From the NCBI GenBank assembly GCA_032207245.1, contig CM063509.1:1206998-1270997 (forward strand): 64,000 bases of DNA, given 5' to 3'. This stretch comes from Pardosa pseudoannulata (Eukaryota > Arthropoda > Arachnida > Araneae > Lycosidae). Of the stretch, positions 22,511-37,567 are shown in pieces. The position numbers and the translations under genes are program-made. The notes beneath the pieces were generated by a model. It was not told where the DNA came from. It saw only the letters and a list, made by a program, of their open reading frames with translations, and ran no database searches. Each line of letters opens with the position of its first letter. Positions within the stretch are counted from its first letter, which is position 1.

Positions 22511-25500
22511 TATGCATTGTTCCATGTTTCAACAGAAAATTTAGGAGTTATTTGGGTATATTTCCGAAAACAGCGGAAAATTCGAAAAATTCAACTACAG
22601 AAAATTCACACGTTTGTGATTCTGCTCTTATAAACTGAATGAATTATAATAAATATAGTATCAATCTCTTCGTCTTTAAAAGACCTACACGTTGTTATGC
22701 ATTGTTCCATGTTTCAACATTAAATTGAGGTGTTATTTGGGTATATTTCCAAAAACAGCGGAAAAATCGCAAAATTAAAATAAAGAAAATTTACACGTTC
22801 GCGATTCTGCACTTATAAACATAATGAATTATAATAAATATAGTATCAATCTCTTCGTCTTTAAAAGACCTACACGGTGATATGCATTGTTCCATGTTTC
22901 AACAGAAAATGGAGGAGTTATTTGGGTATATTTCCGAAAACAGCGGAAAATTCGCAAAATTCAACTACAGAAAATTTACACGTTCGCGATTCTGCTCTTA
23001 TAAACTGAATGAATTATAATAAATATAGTATCAATCTCTTTGTCTTTAAAAGACCTACACGGTGATATGCATTGTTCCATGTTTCAACAGAAAATGGAGG
23101 AGTTATTTGGGTATATTTCCGAAAACAGCGGAAAATTCGCAAAATTCAACTACAGAAAATTTACACGTTCGTGATTCTGCTCTTATAAACAGAATGAATT
23201 ATAATAAATATAGTATCAATCTCTTCGTCTTTAAAAGACCTACACGGTGATATGCATTGTTCCATGTTTCAACAGAAAATGGAGGAGTTATTTGGGTATA
23301 TTTCCGAAAACAGCGGAAAATTCGCAAAATTCAACTACAGAAAATTCACACGTTCGTGATTCTGCTCTTATAAACAGAATGAATTATAATAAATATAGTA
23401 TCAATCTCTTCGTCTTTAAAAGACCTACACGGTGATATGCATTGTTCCATGTTTCAACAGAAAATGGAAGAGTTATTTGGGTATATTTCCGAAAACAGCG
23501 GAAAATTCGCAAAATTCAACTGCAGAAAATCTCACGTTCGCGATTCTGCTCTTATAAACATAATGAATTATAATAAAAATAGTATCAATCCCTTCGTCTT
23601 TAAAAGACCTACACGGTGATATGCATTGTTCCATGTTTCAACAGAAAATTTAGGAGTTATTTGGGTATATTTCCGAAAACAGCGGAAAATTCGCAAAATT
23701 CAACTACAGAAAATTTACACGTTTGCGATTCTGCTCTTATAAACTGAATGAATTATAATAAATATAGTATCAATCTCTTCGTCTTTAAAAGACCTACACG
23801 GTGATATGCATTGTTCCATGTTTCAACATTAAATTGAGGTGTTATTTGGGTATATTTCCAAAAACAGCGGAAAAATCGCAAAATTAAAATAAAGAAAATT
23901 TACACGTTCGCGATTCTGCTCTTATAAACATAATGAATTATAATAAATATAGTATCAATCTCTTCGTCTTTAAAAGACCTACACGGTGATATGCATTGTT
24001 CCATGTTTCAACAGAAAATGGAGGAGTTATTTGGGTATATTTCCGAAAACAGCGGAAAATTCGCAAAATTCAACTACAGAAAATTTACACGTTCGCGATT
24101 CTGCTCTTATAAACACAATGAATTATAATAAATATAGTATCAATCTCTTCGTCTTTAAAAGACCTACACGGTGATATGCATTGTTCCATGTTTCAACAGA
24201 AAATGCAGGAGTTATTTGGGTATATTTCCGAAAACAGCGGAAAATTCGCAAAATTCAACTACAGAAAATTTACACGTTCGTGATTCTGCTCTTATAAACA
24301 GAATGAATTATAATAAATATAGTATCAATCTCTTCGTCTTTAAAAGACCTACACGGTGATATGCATTGTTCCATGTTTCAACAGAAAATGGAGGAGTTAT
24401 TTGGGTATATTTCCGAAAACAGCGGAAAATTCGCAAAATTCAACTACAGAAAATTTACACGTTCGCGATTCTGCTCTTATAAACAGAATGAATTATAATA
24501 AATATAGTATCAATCTCTTCGTCTTTAAAAGACCTACACGGTGATATGCATTGTTCCATGTTTCAACAGAAAATGGAGGAGTTATTTGGGTATATTTCCG
24601 AAAACAGCGGAAAATTCGCAAAATTCAACTACAGAAAATTTACACGTTCGCGATTCTGCTCTTATAAACATAATGAATTATAATAAATATAGTATCAATC
24701 TCTTCGTCTTTAAAAGACCTACACGGTGATATGCATTGTTCCATGTTTCAACAGAAAATGGAGGAGTTATTTGGGTATATTTCCGAAAACAGCGGAAAAA
24801 TCGCAAAATTAAAATAAAGAAAATTTACACGTTCGCGATTCTGCACTTATAAACATAATGAATTATAATAAATATAGTATCAATCTCTTCGTCTTTAAAA
24901 GACCTACACGGTGATATGCATTGTTCCATGTTTCAACAGAAAATGGAGGAGTTATTTGGGTATATTTCCGAAAACAGCGGAAAATTCGCAAAATTCATCT
25001 ACAGAAAATTTACACGTTCGCGATTCTGCTCTTATAAACATAATGAATTATAATAAATATAGTATCAATCTCTTCGTCTTTAAAAGACCTACACGGTGAT
25101 ATGCATTGTTCCATGTTTCAACATTAAATTGAGGTGTTATTTGGGTATATTTCCGAAAACAGCGGAAAAATCGCAAAATTAAACTAAAGAAAATTTACAC
25201 GTTCGCGATTCTGCTCTTATAAACATAATGAATTATAATAAATATAGTATCAATCTCTTCGTCTTTAAGAAACCTACACGCTGATATGCATTGTTCCATG
25301 TTTCAACAGAAAATGGAGGAGTTATTTGGGTATATTTCCGAAAACAGCGGAAAATTCGCAAAATTCAACTACAGAAAATTTACACGTTCGCGATTCTGCT
25401 CTTATAAACAGAATGAATTATAATAAATATAGTATCAATCTCTTCGTCTTTAAAAGACCTACACGGTGATATGCATTGTTCCATGTTTCAACAGAAAATG

Positions 25501-28500
25501 GAGGAGTTATTTGGGTATATTTCCGAAAACAGCGGAAAATTCGCAAAATTCAACTACAGAAAATTCACACGTTCGCGATTCTGCTCTTATAAACAGAATG
25601 AATTATAATAAATATAGTATCAATCTCTTCGTCTTTAAAAGACCTACACGGTGATATGCATTGTTCCATGTTTCAACAGAAAATGGAGGAGTTATTTGGG
25701 TATATTTCCGAAAACAGCGGAAAATTCGCAAAATTCAACTGCAGAAAATTTACACGTTCGCGATTCTGCTCTTATAAACATAATGAATTATAATAAATAT
25801 AGTATCAATCTCTTCGTCTTTAAGAGACCTACACGGTGATATGCATTGTTCCATGTTTCAACAGAAAATGGAGGAGTTATTTGGGTATATTTCCGAAAAC
25901 AGCGGAAAATTCGCAAAATTCAACTACAGAAAATTTACATTCTCGCGATTCTGCTCTTATAAACATAATGAATTATAATAAATATAGTATCAATCTCTTC
26001 GTCTTTAAGAGACCTACACGGTGATATGCATTGTTCCATGTTTCAACATTAAATTGAGGTGTTAGTTTGTATATATTTCCAAAAACAGCGGAAAAATCGC
26101 AAAATTAAAATAAAGAAAAATTACACGTTCGCGATTCTCTTATAAACATAATGAATTATAATAAATATAGTATCATTCCCTTCGTCTTTAAAAGACCTAC
26201 ATGGTGATATTCATTGTTCCATGTTTCAACAGAAAATGGAGGAGTTATTTTGATATATTTCCGAAAACAGCGGAAAATTCGCAAAATTCAACTACAGAAA
26301 ATTTACACGTTCGCGATTCTGCTCTTATAAACAGAATGAATTATAATAAATATAGTATCAATCTCTTCGTCTTTAAGAGACCTACACGGTGATATGCATT
26401 GTTCCATGTTTCAACAGAAAATGGAGGAGTTATTTGGATATATTTCGAAAAACAGCGGAAAATTCGCAAAATTCAACTACAGAAAATTTACACGTTCGCG
26501 ATTCTGCTCTTATAAACAGAATGAATTATAATAAATATAGTATCAATCTCTTCGTCTTTAAAAGACCTTCACGGTGATATGCATTGTTCCATGTTTCAAC
26601 AGAAAATGGAGGAGTTATTTGGGTATATTTCCGAAAACAGCGGAAAATTCGCAAAATTCAACTACAGAAAATTTACACGTTCGCGATTCTGCTCTTATAA
26701 ACATAATGAATTATAATAAATATAGTATCAATCTCTTCGTCTTTAAAAGACCTACACGGTGATATGCATTGTTCCATGTTTCAACAGAAAATGGAGGAGT
26801 TATTTGGGTATATTTCCGAAAAACAGCGGAAAAATTCGCAAAATTCAACTACAGAAAATTTACAAGTTCGCGATTCTGCTCTTATAAACAGAATGAATTA
26901 TAATAAATATAGTATCAATCTCTTCGTCTTTAAAAGACCTACACGGTGATATGCATTGTTCCATGTTTCAACAGAAAATGGAGGTGTTATTTGGGTATAT
27001 TTCCGAAAACAGCGGAAAATTCGCAAAATTAAAATAAAGAAAATTTACACGTTCGCGATTCTGCTCTTATAAACATAATGAATTATAATAAATATAGTAT
27101 CAATCTCTTCGTTTTTAAAAGACCTACAAGGAGATATGCATTGTTCCATGTTTCAACAGAAAATGGAGGAGTTATTTGGGTATATTTCCGAAAACAGCGG
27201 AAAATTCGCAAAATTCAACTACAGAAAATTTACACGTTCGCGATTCTGCTCTTATAAACATAATGAATTATAATAAATATAGTATCAATCTCTTCGTCTT
27301 TAAAAGACCTACACGGTGATATGCATTGTTCCATGTTTCAACAGAAAATGGAGGAGTTATTTGGGTATATTTCCGAAAACAGCGGAAAATTCGCAAAATT
27401 CAACTACAGAAAATTTACACGTTCGCGATTCTGCTCTTATAAACATAATGAATTATAATAAATATAGTATCAATCTCTTCGTCTTTAAAAGACCTACACG
27501 GTGATATGCATTGTTCCATGTTTCAACAGAAAATGGAGGAGTTATTTGGGTATATTTCCGAAAACAGCGGAAAATTCGCAAAATTCAACTACAGAAAATT
27601 TACACGTTCGCGATTCTGCTCTTATAAACAGAATGAATTATAATAAATATAGTATCAATCTCTTCGTCTTTAAAAGACCTACACGGTGATATGCATTGTT
27701 CCATGTTTCAACAGAAAATGGAGGAGTTATTTGGGTATATTTCCGAAAACAGCGGAAAATTCGCAAAATTCAACTACAGAAAATTTACACGTTCGCGATT
27801 CTGCTCTTATAAACAGAATGAATTATAATAAATATAGTATCAATCTCTTCGTCTTTAAAAGACCTACACGGTGATATGCATTGTTCCATGTTTCAACAGA
27901 AAATGGAGGAGTTATTTGGGTATATTTCCGAAAACAGCGGAAAATTCGCAAAATTCAACTACAGAAAATTTACACGTTCGCGATTCTGCTCTTATAAACA
28001 TAATGAATTATAATAAATATAGTATCAATCTCTTCGTCTTTAAAAGACCTACACGGTGATATGCATTGTTCCATGTTTCAACAGAAAATGGAGGAGTTAT
28101 TTGGGTATATTTCCGAAAAACAGCGGAAAATTCGCAAAATTCAACTACAGAAAATTTACACGTTCGCGATTCTGCTCTTATAAACAGAATGAATTATAAT
28201 AAATATAGTATCAATCTCTTCGTCTTTAAAAGACCTACACGGTGATATGCATTGTTCCATGTTTCAACAGAAAATGGAGGAGTTATTTGGGTATATTTCC
28301 GAAAACAGCGGAAAATTCGCAAAATTCAACTACAGAAAATTCACACGTTCGCGATTCTGCTCTTATAAACAGAATGAATTATAATAAATATAGTATCAAT
28401 CTCTTCGTCTTTAAAAGACCTACACGGTGATATGCATTGTTCCATGTTTCAACATTAAATTGAGGTGTTATTTGGGTATATTTCCAAAAACAGCGGAAAA

Positions 28501-30646
28501 ATCGCAAAATTAAAATAAAGAAAATTTACACGTTCGCGATTCTGCTCTTATAAACATAATGAATTATAATAAATATAGTATCAATCTCTTCGTCTTTAAA
28601 AGACCTACACGGTGATATGCATTGTTCCATGTTTCAACAGAAAATGGAGGAGTTATTTGGGTATATTTCCGAAAACAGCGGAAAATTCGCAAAATTCAAC
28701 TACAGAAAATTTACACGTTCGCGATTCTGCTCTTATAAACAGAATGAATTATAATAAATATAGTATCAATCTCTTCGTCTTTAAAAGACCTACACGGTGA
28801 TATGCATTGTTCCATGTTTCAACAGAAAATGGAGGAGTTATTTGGGTATATTTCCGAAAACAGCGGAAAATTCGCAAAATTCAACTACAGAAAATTCACA
28901 CGTTCGTGATTCTGCTCTTATAAACAGAATGAATTATAATAAATATAGTATCAATCTCTTCGTCTTTAAAAGACCTACACGGTGATATGCATTGTTCCAT
29001 GTTTCAACAGAAAATGGAGGAGTTATTTGGGTATATTTCCGAAAACAGCGGAAAATTCGCAAAATTCAACTACAGAAAAATTTACACGTTCGCGATTCTG
29101 CTCTTATAAACAGAATGAATTATAATAAATATAGTATCAATCTCTTCGTCTTTAAAAGACCTACACGGTGATATGCATTGTTCCATGTTTCAACAGAAAA
29201 TGTTGGAGTTATTTGGGTATATTTCCGAAAACAGCGGAAAATTCGCAAAATTCAACTACAGAAAATTTACACGTTCGCGATTCTGCTCTTATAAACATAA
29301 TGAATTATAATAAATATAGTATCAATCTCTTCGTCTTTAAAAGACCTACACGGTGATATGCATTGTTCCATGTTTCAACAGAAAATTGAGGAGTTATTTG
29401 GGTATATTTCCAAAAACAGCGGAAAAATCGCAAAATTAAAATAAAGAAAATTTACACGTTCGCGATTCTGCTCTTATAAACATAATGAATTATAATAAAT
29501 ATAGTATCAATCTCTTCGTCTTTAAAAGACCTACACGGTGATATGCTTTGTTCCATGTTTCAACAGAAAATGGAGGAGTTATTTGGGTATATTTCCGAAA
29601 ACAGCGGAAAATTCGCAAAATTCAACTACAGAAAATTTACACGTTCGCGATTCTGCTCTTATAAACAGAATGAATTATAATAAATATAGTATCAATCTCT
29701 TCGTCTTTAAAAGACCTACACGGTGATATGCATTGTTCCATGTTTCAACATTAAATTGAGGTGTTATTTGGGTATATTTCCAAAAACAGCGGAAAAATCG
29801 CAAAATTAAAATAAAGAAAATTTACACGTTCGCGATTCTGCTCTTATAAACATAATGAATTATAATAAATATAGTATCAATCTCTTCGTCTTTAAAAGAC
29901 CTACACGGTGATATGCATTGTTCCATGTTTCAACAGAAAATGGAGGAGTTATTTGGGTATATTTCCGAAAACAGCGGAAAATTCGCAAAATTCAACTACA
30001 GAAAATTTACACGTTCGTGATTCTGCTCTTATAAACAGAATGAATTATAATAAATATAGTATCAATCTCTTCGTCTTTAAAAGACCTACACGGTGATATG
30101 CATTGTTCCATGTTTCAACAGAAAATGGAGGAGTTATTTGGGTATATTTCCGAAAACCGCGGAAAATTCGCAAAATTCAACTACAGAAAATTTACACGTT
30201 CGCGATTCTGCTCTTATAAACAGAATGAATTATAATAAATATAGTATCAATCTCTTCGTCTTTAAGAGACCTACACGGTGATATGCATTGTTTCATGTTT
30301 CAACAGAAAATGGAGGAGTTATTTGGGTATATTTCCGAAAACAGCGGAAAATTCGCAAAATTCAACTACAGAAAATCTCACGTTCGCGATTCTGCTCCTA
30401 TAAACAGAATGAATTATAATAAATAAATTATCAATCTCTTCGTCTTTAAAAGAACTACACGGTGATACGCATTGTTCCATGTTTCAACAGAAAATGGAGG
30501 AGTTATTTGGGTATATTTCCGAAAACAGCGGAAAATTCGCAAAATTCAACTACAGAAAATTTATACATTCGCGATTCTGCTCTTATAAACATAATGAATT
30601 ATAATAAATATAGTATCAATCTCTTCGTCTTTAAGAGACCTACACG

Positions 30647-31389
30647 GTGATATGCATTGTTCAATGTTTCAACATTAAATTGAGGTGTTAGTTGTATATA
30701 TTTCCAAACACAACGGAAAAATCGCAAAATTAAAATAAAGAAAATTTACACGTTCGCGATTCTGCACTTATAAACATAATGAATTATAATAAATATAGTA
30801 TCAATCTCTTCGTCTTTAAAAGACCTACACGGTGATATGCATTGTTCCATGTTTCAACAGAAAATGGAGGAGTTATTTGGGTATATTTCCGAAAACAGCG
30901 GAAAATTCGCAAAATTTAACTACAGAAAATTTACACGTTCGTGATTCTGCTCTTATAAACAGAATGAATTATAATAAATATAGTATCAATCTCTTCGTCT
31001 TTAAAAGACCTACACGGTGATATGCATTGTTCCATGTTTCAACAGAAAATGGAGGAGTTATTTGAGTATATTTCCGAAAACAGCGGAAAATTCGCAAAAT
31101 TCAACTACAGAAAATTCACACGTTCCTGATTCTGTTCTTATAAACAGAATGAATTATAATAAATATAGTATCAATCTCTTCGTCTTTAAAAGACCTACAC
31201 GGTGATATGCATTGTTCCATGTTTCAACAGAAAATGGAGGAGTTATTTGGGTATATTTCCGAAAACAGCGGAAAATTCGCAAAATTCAACTACAGAAAAT
31301 CTCACGTTCGCGATTCTGCTCTTATAAACATAATGAATTATAATAAAAATAGTATCAATCCCTTCGTCTTTAAAAGACCTACACGGTGA
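30647..31389 (+). repeat. Second copy of the Sat-B marker segment
   Basis: Same order of the four variant monomers as at 21768-22510, with a few substitutions (for example GGAGGAG here against GGAAGAG in the fourth). The offset is 48 monomers, which suggests a long-range duplication or a very long higher-order unit within block 3. Confidence 0.8.
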
Positions 31390-34300
31390 TATGCATTGTT
31401 CCATGTTTCAACAGAAAATGGAGGAGTTATTTGGGTATATTTCCGAAAACAGCGAAAAATTCGCAAAATTCAACTACAGAAAATTCACACGTTCGCGATT
31501 CTGCTCTTATAAACTGAATGAATTATAATAAATATAGTATCAATCTCTTCGTCTTTAAGAGACCTACACGGTGATATGCATTGTTCCATGTTTCAACATT
31601 AAATTGAGGTGTTATTTGGGTATATTTCCAAAAACAGCGGAAAAATCGCAAAATTAAAATAAAGAAAATTTACACGTTCGCGATTCTGCTCTTATAAACA
31701 TAATAAATTATAATAAATATAGTATCAATCTCTTCGTCTTTAAAAGACCTACACGGTGATATGCATTGTTCCATGTGTCAACAGAAAATGGAATATTTAT
31801 TTGGGTATATTTCCGAAAACAGCGGAAAATTCGCAAAATTCAACTACAGAAAATTTACACGTTCGCGATTCTGCTCTTATAAACAGAATGAATTATAATA
31901 AATATAGTATCAATCTCTTCGTCTTTAAAAGACCTACACGGTGATATGCATTGTTCCATGTTTCAACAGAAAATGGAGGAGTTATTTGGGTATATTTCCG
32001 AAAACAGCGGAAAATTCGCAAAATTCAACTACAGAAAATTTACACGTTCGCGATTCTGCTCTTATAAACAGAATGAATTATAATAAATATAGTATCAATC
32101 TCTTCGTCTTTAAAAGACCTACACGGTGATATGCATTGTTCCATGTTTCAACAGAAAATGGAGGAGTTATTTGGTATATTTCCGAAAACAGCGGAAAATT
32201 CGCAAAATTCAACTACAGAAAATTTACACGTTCGCGATTCTGCTCTTATAAACAGAATGAATTATAATAAATATAGTATCAATCTCTTCGTCTTTAAAAG
32301 ACCTACACGGTGATATGCATTGTTCCATGTTTCAACAGAAAATGGAGGAGTTATTTGGGTATATTTCCGAAAACAGCGGAAAATTCGCAAAATTCAACTA
32401 CAGAAAATTTACACGTTCGCGATTCTGCTCTTATAAACAGAATGAATTATAATAAATATAGTATCAATCTCTTCGTCTTTAAAAGACCTACACGGTGATA
32501 TGCATTGTTCCATGTTTCAACAGAAAATGGAGGAGTTATTTGGGTATATTTCCGAAAACAGCGGAAAATTCGCAAAATTCAACTACAGAAAATTTACACG
32601 TTCGCGATTCTGCTCTTATAAACATAATGAATTATAATAAATATAGTATCAATCTCTTCGTCTTTAAAAGACCTACACGGTGATATGCATTGTTCCATGT
32701 TTCAACAGAAAATGGAGGAGTTATTTGGGTATATTTCCAAAAACAGCGGAAAATCGCAAAATTAAAATAAAGAAAATTTACACGTTCGCGATTCTGCTCT
32801 TATAAACATAATGAATTATAATAAATATAGTATCAATCTCTTCGTCTTTAAAAGACCTACACGGTGATATGCATTGTTAAATGTTTCAACAGAAAATGGA
32901 GGAGTTATTTGGGTATATTTCCGAAAACAGCGGAAAATTCGCAAAATTCAACTACAGAAAATTTACACGTTCGCGATTCTGCTCTTATAAACATAATGAA
33001 TTATAATAAATATAGTATCAATCTCTTCGTCTTTAAAAGACCTACACGGTGATATGCATTGTTCCATGTTTCAACAGAAAATGGAGGAGTTATTTGGGTA
33101 TATATTCGAAAACAGCGGAAAATTCGCAAATATCAACTACAGAAAATTTACACGTTCGCGATTCTGCTCTTATAAACATAATGAATTATAATAAATATAG
33201 TATCAATCTCTTCGTCTTTAAAAGACCTACACGGTGATATGCATTGTTCCATGTTTCAACAGAAAATGGAGGAGTTATTTGGGTATATTTCCGAAAAACA
33301 GCGGAAAATTCGCAAAATTCAACTACAGAAAATTTACACGTTCGCGATTCTGCTCTTATAAACATAATGAATTATAATAAATATAGTATCAATCTCTTCG
33401 TCTTTAAGAGACCTACACGGTGATATGCATTGTTCCATGTTTCAACAGAAAATGGAGGAGTTATTTGGGTATATTTCCGAAAACAGCGGAAAATTCGCAA
33501 AATTCAACTACAGAAAATTTACACGATCGCGATTCTGCTCTTATAAACAGAATGAATTATAATAAATATAGTATCAATCTCTTCGTCTTTAAAAGACCTA
33601 CACGGTGATATGCATTGTTCCATGTTTCAACAGAAAATGGAGGAGTTATTTGGGTATATTTCCGAAAACAGCGGAAAATTCGCAAAATTCAACTACAGAA
33701 AATTTACACGTTCGCGATTCTGCTCTTATAAACAGAATGAATTATAATAAATATAGTATCAATCTCTTCGTCTTTAAAAGACCTACACGGTGATATGCAT
33801 TGTTCCATGTTTCAACAGAAAATGGAGGAGTTATTTGGGTATATTTCCGAAAACAGCGGAAAATTCGCAAAATTCAACTACAGAAAATTTACACGTTCGC
33901 GATTCTGCTCTTATAAACATAATGAATTATAATAAATATAGTATCAATCTCTTCGTCTTTAAAAGACCTACACGGTGATATGCATTGTTCCATGTTTCAA
34001 CAGAAAATTGAGGAGTTATTTGGGTATATTTCCGAAAACAGCGGAAAATTCGCAAAATTCAACTACAGAAAATTTACACGTTCGCGATTCTGCTCTTATA
34101 AACAGAATGAATTATAATAAATATAGTATCAATCTCTTCGTCTTTAAGAGACCTACACGGTGATATGCATTGTTCCATGTTTCAACAGAAAATGGAGGAG
34201 TTATTTGGGTATATTTCCGAAAACAGCGGAAAATTCGCAAAATTCAACTACAGAAAATTTACACTTTCGCGATTCTGCTCTTATAAACAGAATGAATTAT

Positions 34301-37300
34301 AATAAATATAGTATCAATCTTTTCGTCTTTAAAAGACCTACACGGTGATATGCATTGTTCCATGTTTCAACAGAAAATGGAGGAGTTATTTGGGTATATT
34401 TCCGAAAACAGCGGAAAATTCGCAAAATTCAACTACAGAAAATTTACACGTTCGCGATTCTGCTCTTATAAACAGAATGAATTATAATAAATATAGTATC
34501 AATCTCTTCGTCTTTAAAAGACCTACACGGTGATATGCATTGTTCCATGTTTCAACAGAAAATGGAGGAGTTATTTGGGTATATTTCCGAAAAACAGCGG
34601 AAAATTCGCAAAATTCAACTACAGAAAATTTACACGTTCGCGATTCTGCTCTTATAAACATAATGAATTATAATAAATATAGTATCAATCTCTTCGTCTT
34701 TAAAAGACCTACACGGTGATATGCATTGTTCCATGTTTCAACAGAAAATGGAGGAGTTATTTCGGTATATTTCCGAAAACAGCGGAAAAATTCGCAAAAT
34801 TCAACTACAGAAAATTTACACGTTCGCGATTCTGCTCTTATAAACAGAATGAATTATAATAAATATAGTATCAATCTCTTCGTCTTTAAAAGACCTACAC
34901 GGTGATATGCATTGTTCCATGTTTCAACAGAAAATGGAGGAGTTATTTGGGTATATTTCCGAAAACAGCGGAAAATTCGCAAAATTCAACTACAGAAAAT
35001 TTACACGTTCGCGATTCTGCTCTTATAAACATAATGAATTATAATAAATATAGTATCAATCTCTTCGTCTTTAAAAGACCTACACGGTGATATGCATTGT
35101 TCCATGTTTCAACAGAAAATGGAGGAGTTATTTGGGTATATTTCCGAAAACAGCGGAAAATTCGCAAAATTCAACTACAGAAAATTTACACGTTCGCGAT
35201 TCTGCTCTTATAAACAGAATGAATTATAATAAATATAGTATCAATCTCTTCGTCTTTAAAAGACCTACACGGTGATATGCATTGTTCCATGTTTCAACAT
35301 TAAATTGAGGTGTTATTTGGGTATATTTCCAAAAACAGCGGAAAAATCGCAAAATTAAAATAAAGAAAATTTACACGTTCGCGATTCTGCTTATAAACAT
35401 AATGAATTATAATAAATATAGTATCAATCTCTTCGTCTTTAAAAGACCTACACGGTGATATGCATTGTTCCATGTTTCAACAGAAAATGGAGGAGTTATT
35501 TGGGTATATTTCCGAAAACAGCGGAAAATTCGCAAAATTCAACTACAGAAAATTTACACGTTCGCGATTCTGCTCTTATAAACAGAATGAATTATAATAA
35601 ATATAGTATCAATCTCTTCGTCTTTAAAAGACCTACATGGTGATATGCATTGTTCCATGTTTCAACAGAAAATGGAGGAGTTATTTGGGTATATTTCCGA
35701 AAACAGCGGAAAATTCGCAAAATTCAACTACAGAAAATTTACACGTTCGCGATTCTGCTCTTATAAACAGAATGAATTATAATAAATATAGTATCAATCT
35801 CTTCGTCTTTAAGAGACCTACACGGTGATATGCATTGTTCCATGTTTCAACAGAAAATGGAGGAGTTATTTGGGTATATTTCCGAAAACAGCGGAAAATT
35901 CGCAAAATTCAACTACAGAAAATCTCACGTTCGCGATTCTGCTCTTATAATCATAATGAATTATAATAAAAATATTAACAATTCCTTCGTCTTTAAAAGA
36001 CCTGCACGGTGATATGCATTGTTCCATGTTTCAACAGAAAATGGAGGAGTTATTTGGGTATATTTCCGAAAACAGCGGAAAATTCGCAAAATTCAACTAC
36101 AGAAAATTTACACGTTCGCGATTCTGCTCTTATAAACAGAATGAATTATAATAAATATAGTATCAATCTCTTCGTCTTTAAAAGACCTACACGGTGATAT
36201 GCATTGTTCCATGTTTCAACATTAAATTGAGGTGTTATTTGGGTATATTTCCAAAAACAGCGGAAAAATCGCAAAATTAAAATACAGAAAATTTACACGT
36301 TCGCGATTCTGCTCTTATAAACATAATGAATTATAATAAATATAGTATCAATCTCTTCGTCTTTAAAAGACCTACACGGTGATATGCATTGTTCCATGTT
36401 TCAACAGAAAATGGAGGACTTATTTAGGTATATTTCCGAAAACAGCGGAAAATTCGCAAAATTCAACTACAGAAAATTTACACTTTCGCGATTCTGCTCT
36501 TATAAACAGAATGAATTATAATAAATATAGTATCAATCTCTTCGTCTTTAAAAGACCTACACGGTGATATGCATTGTTCCATGTTTCAACAGAAAATGGA
36601 GGACTTATTTAGGTATATTTCCGAAAACAGCGGAAAATTCGCAAAATTCAACTACAGAAAATTTACACTTTCGCGATTCTGCTCTTATAAACAGAATGAA
36701 TTATAATAAATATAGTATCAATCTCTTCGTCTTTAAAAGACCTACACGGTGATATGCATTGTTCCATGTTTCAACAGAAAATGGAGGAGTTATTTGGGTA
36801 TATTTCCGAAAACAGCGGAAAATTCGCAAAATTCAACTACAGAAAATTTACACGTTCGCGATTCTGCTCTTATAAACAGAATGAATTATAATAAATATAG
36901 TATCAATCTCTTCGTCTTTAAAAGACCTACACGGTGATATGCATTGTTCCATGTTTCAACAGAAAATGGAGGAGTTATTTGGGTATATTTCCGAAAACAG
37001 CGGAAAATTCGCAAAATTCAACTACAGAAAATTTACACGTTCGCGATTCTGCTCTTATAAACATAATGAATTATAATAAATATAGTATCAATCTCTTCGT
37101 CTTTAAAAGACCTACACGGTGATATGCATTGTTCCATGTTTCAACAGAAAATGGAGGAGTTATTTGGGTATATTTCCGAAAACAGCGGAAAATTCGCAAA
37201 ATTCAACTACAGAAAATTTACACGTTCGCGATTCTGCTCTTATAAACATAATGAATTATAATAAATATAGTATCAATCTCTTCGTCTTTAAAAGACCTAC

Positions 37301-37303
37301 ACG

Positions 37304-37567
37304 GTGATATGCATTGTTCCATGTTTCAACAGAAAATGGAGGAGTTATTTGAGTATATTTCCGAAAACAGCGGAAAATTCGCAAAAATCAACTACAGAAA
37401 ATTTACACGTTCGCATATATTTCCAATAATTTTTGTAAAAAACTGCGGAAAAATCGCAAATTTCGAAAATAAAGAAAATTTTAAACGTTCGCGATTTGCA
37501 CTTATAAAACATAAATGAATTATAATAAATATAGTATCAATCTCTTCGTCTTTAAAAGACCTACACG
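37304..37567 (+). repeat. Chimeric, expanded Sat-B monomer (264 bp instead of 185)
   Basis: A B1 copy proceeds normally to ACACGTTCGC near 37414, then jumps back about 79 bp to ATATATTTCC and continues as a diverged B2-like copy. The B2-like part (37421-37515) has a cluster of one- to several-base insertions, for example TTTTTGTAAAAAACTGCGG, TTTCGAAAATAAAG and ATAAAACATAAATG. This divergence is exceptional in a block where most neighbours are nearly identical. It may be an old recombinant, or a locally poor consensus. Confidence 0.75.
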
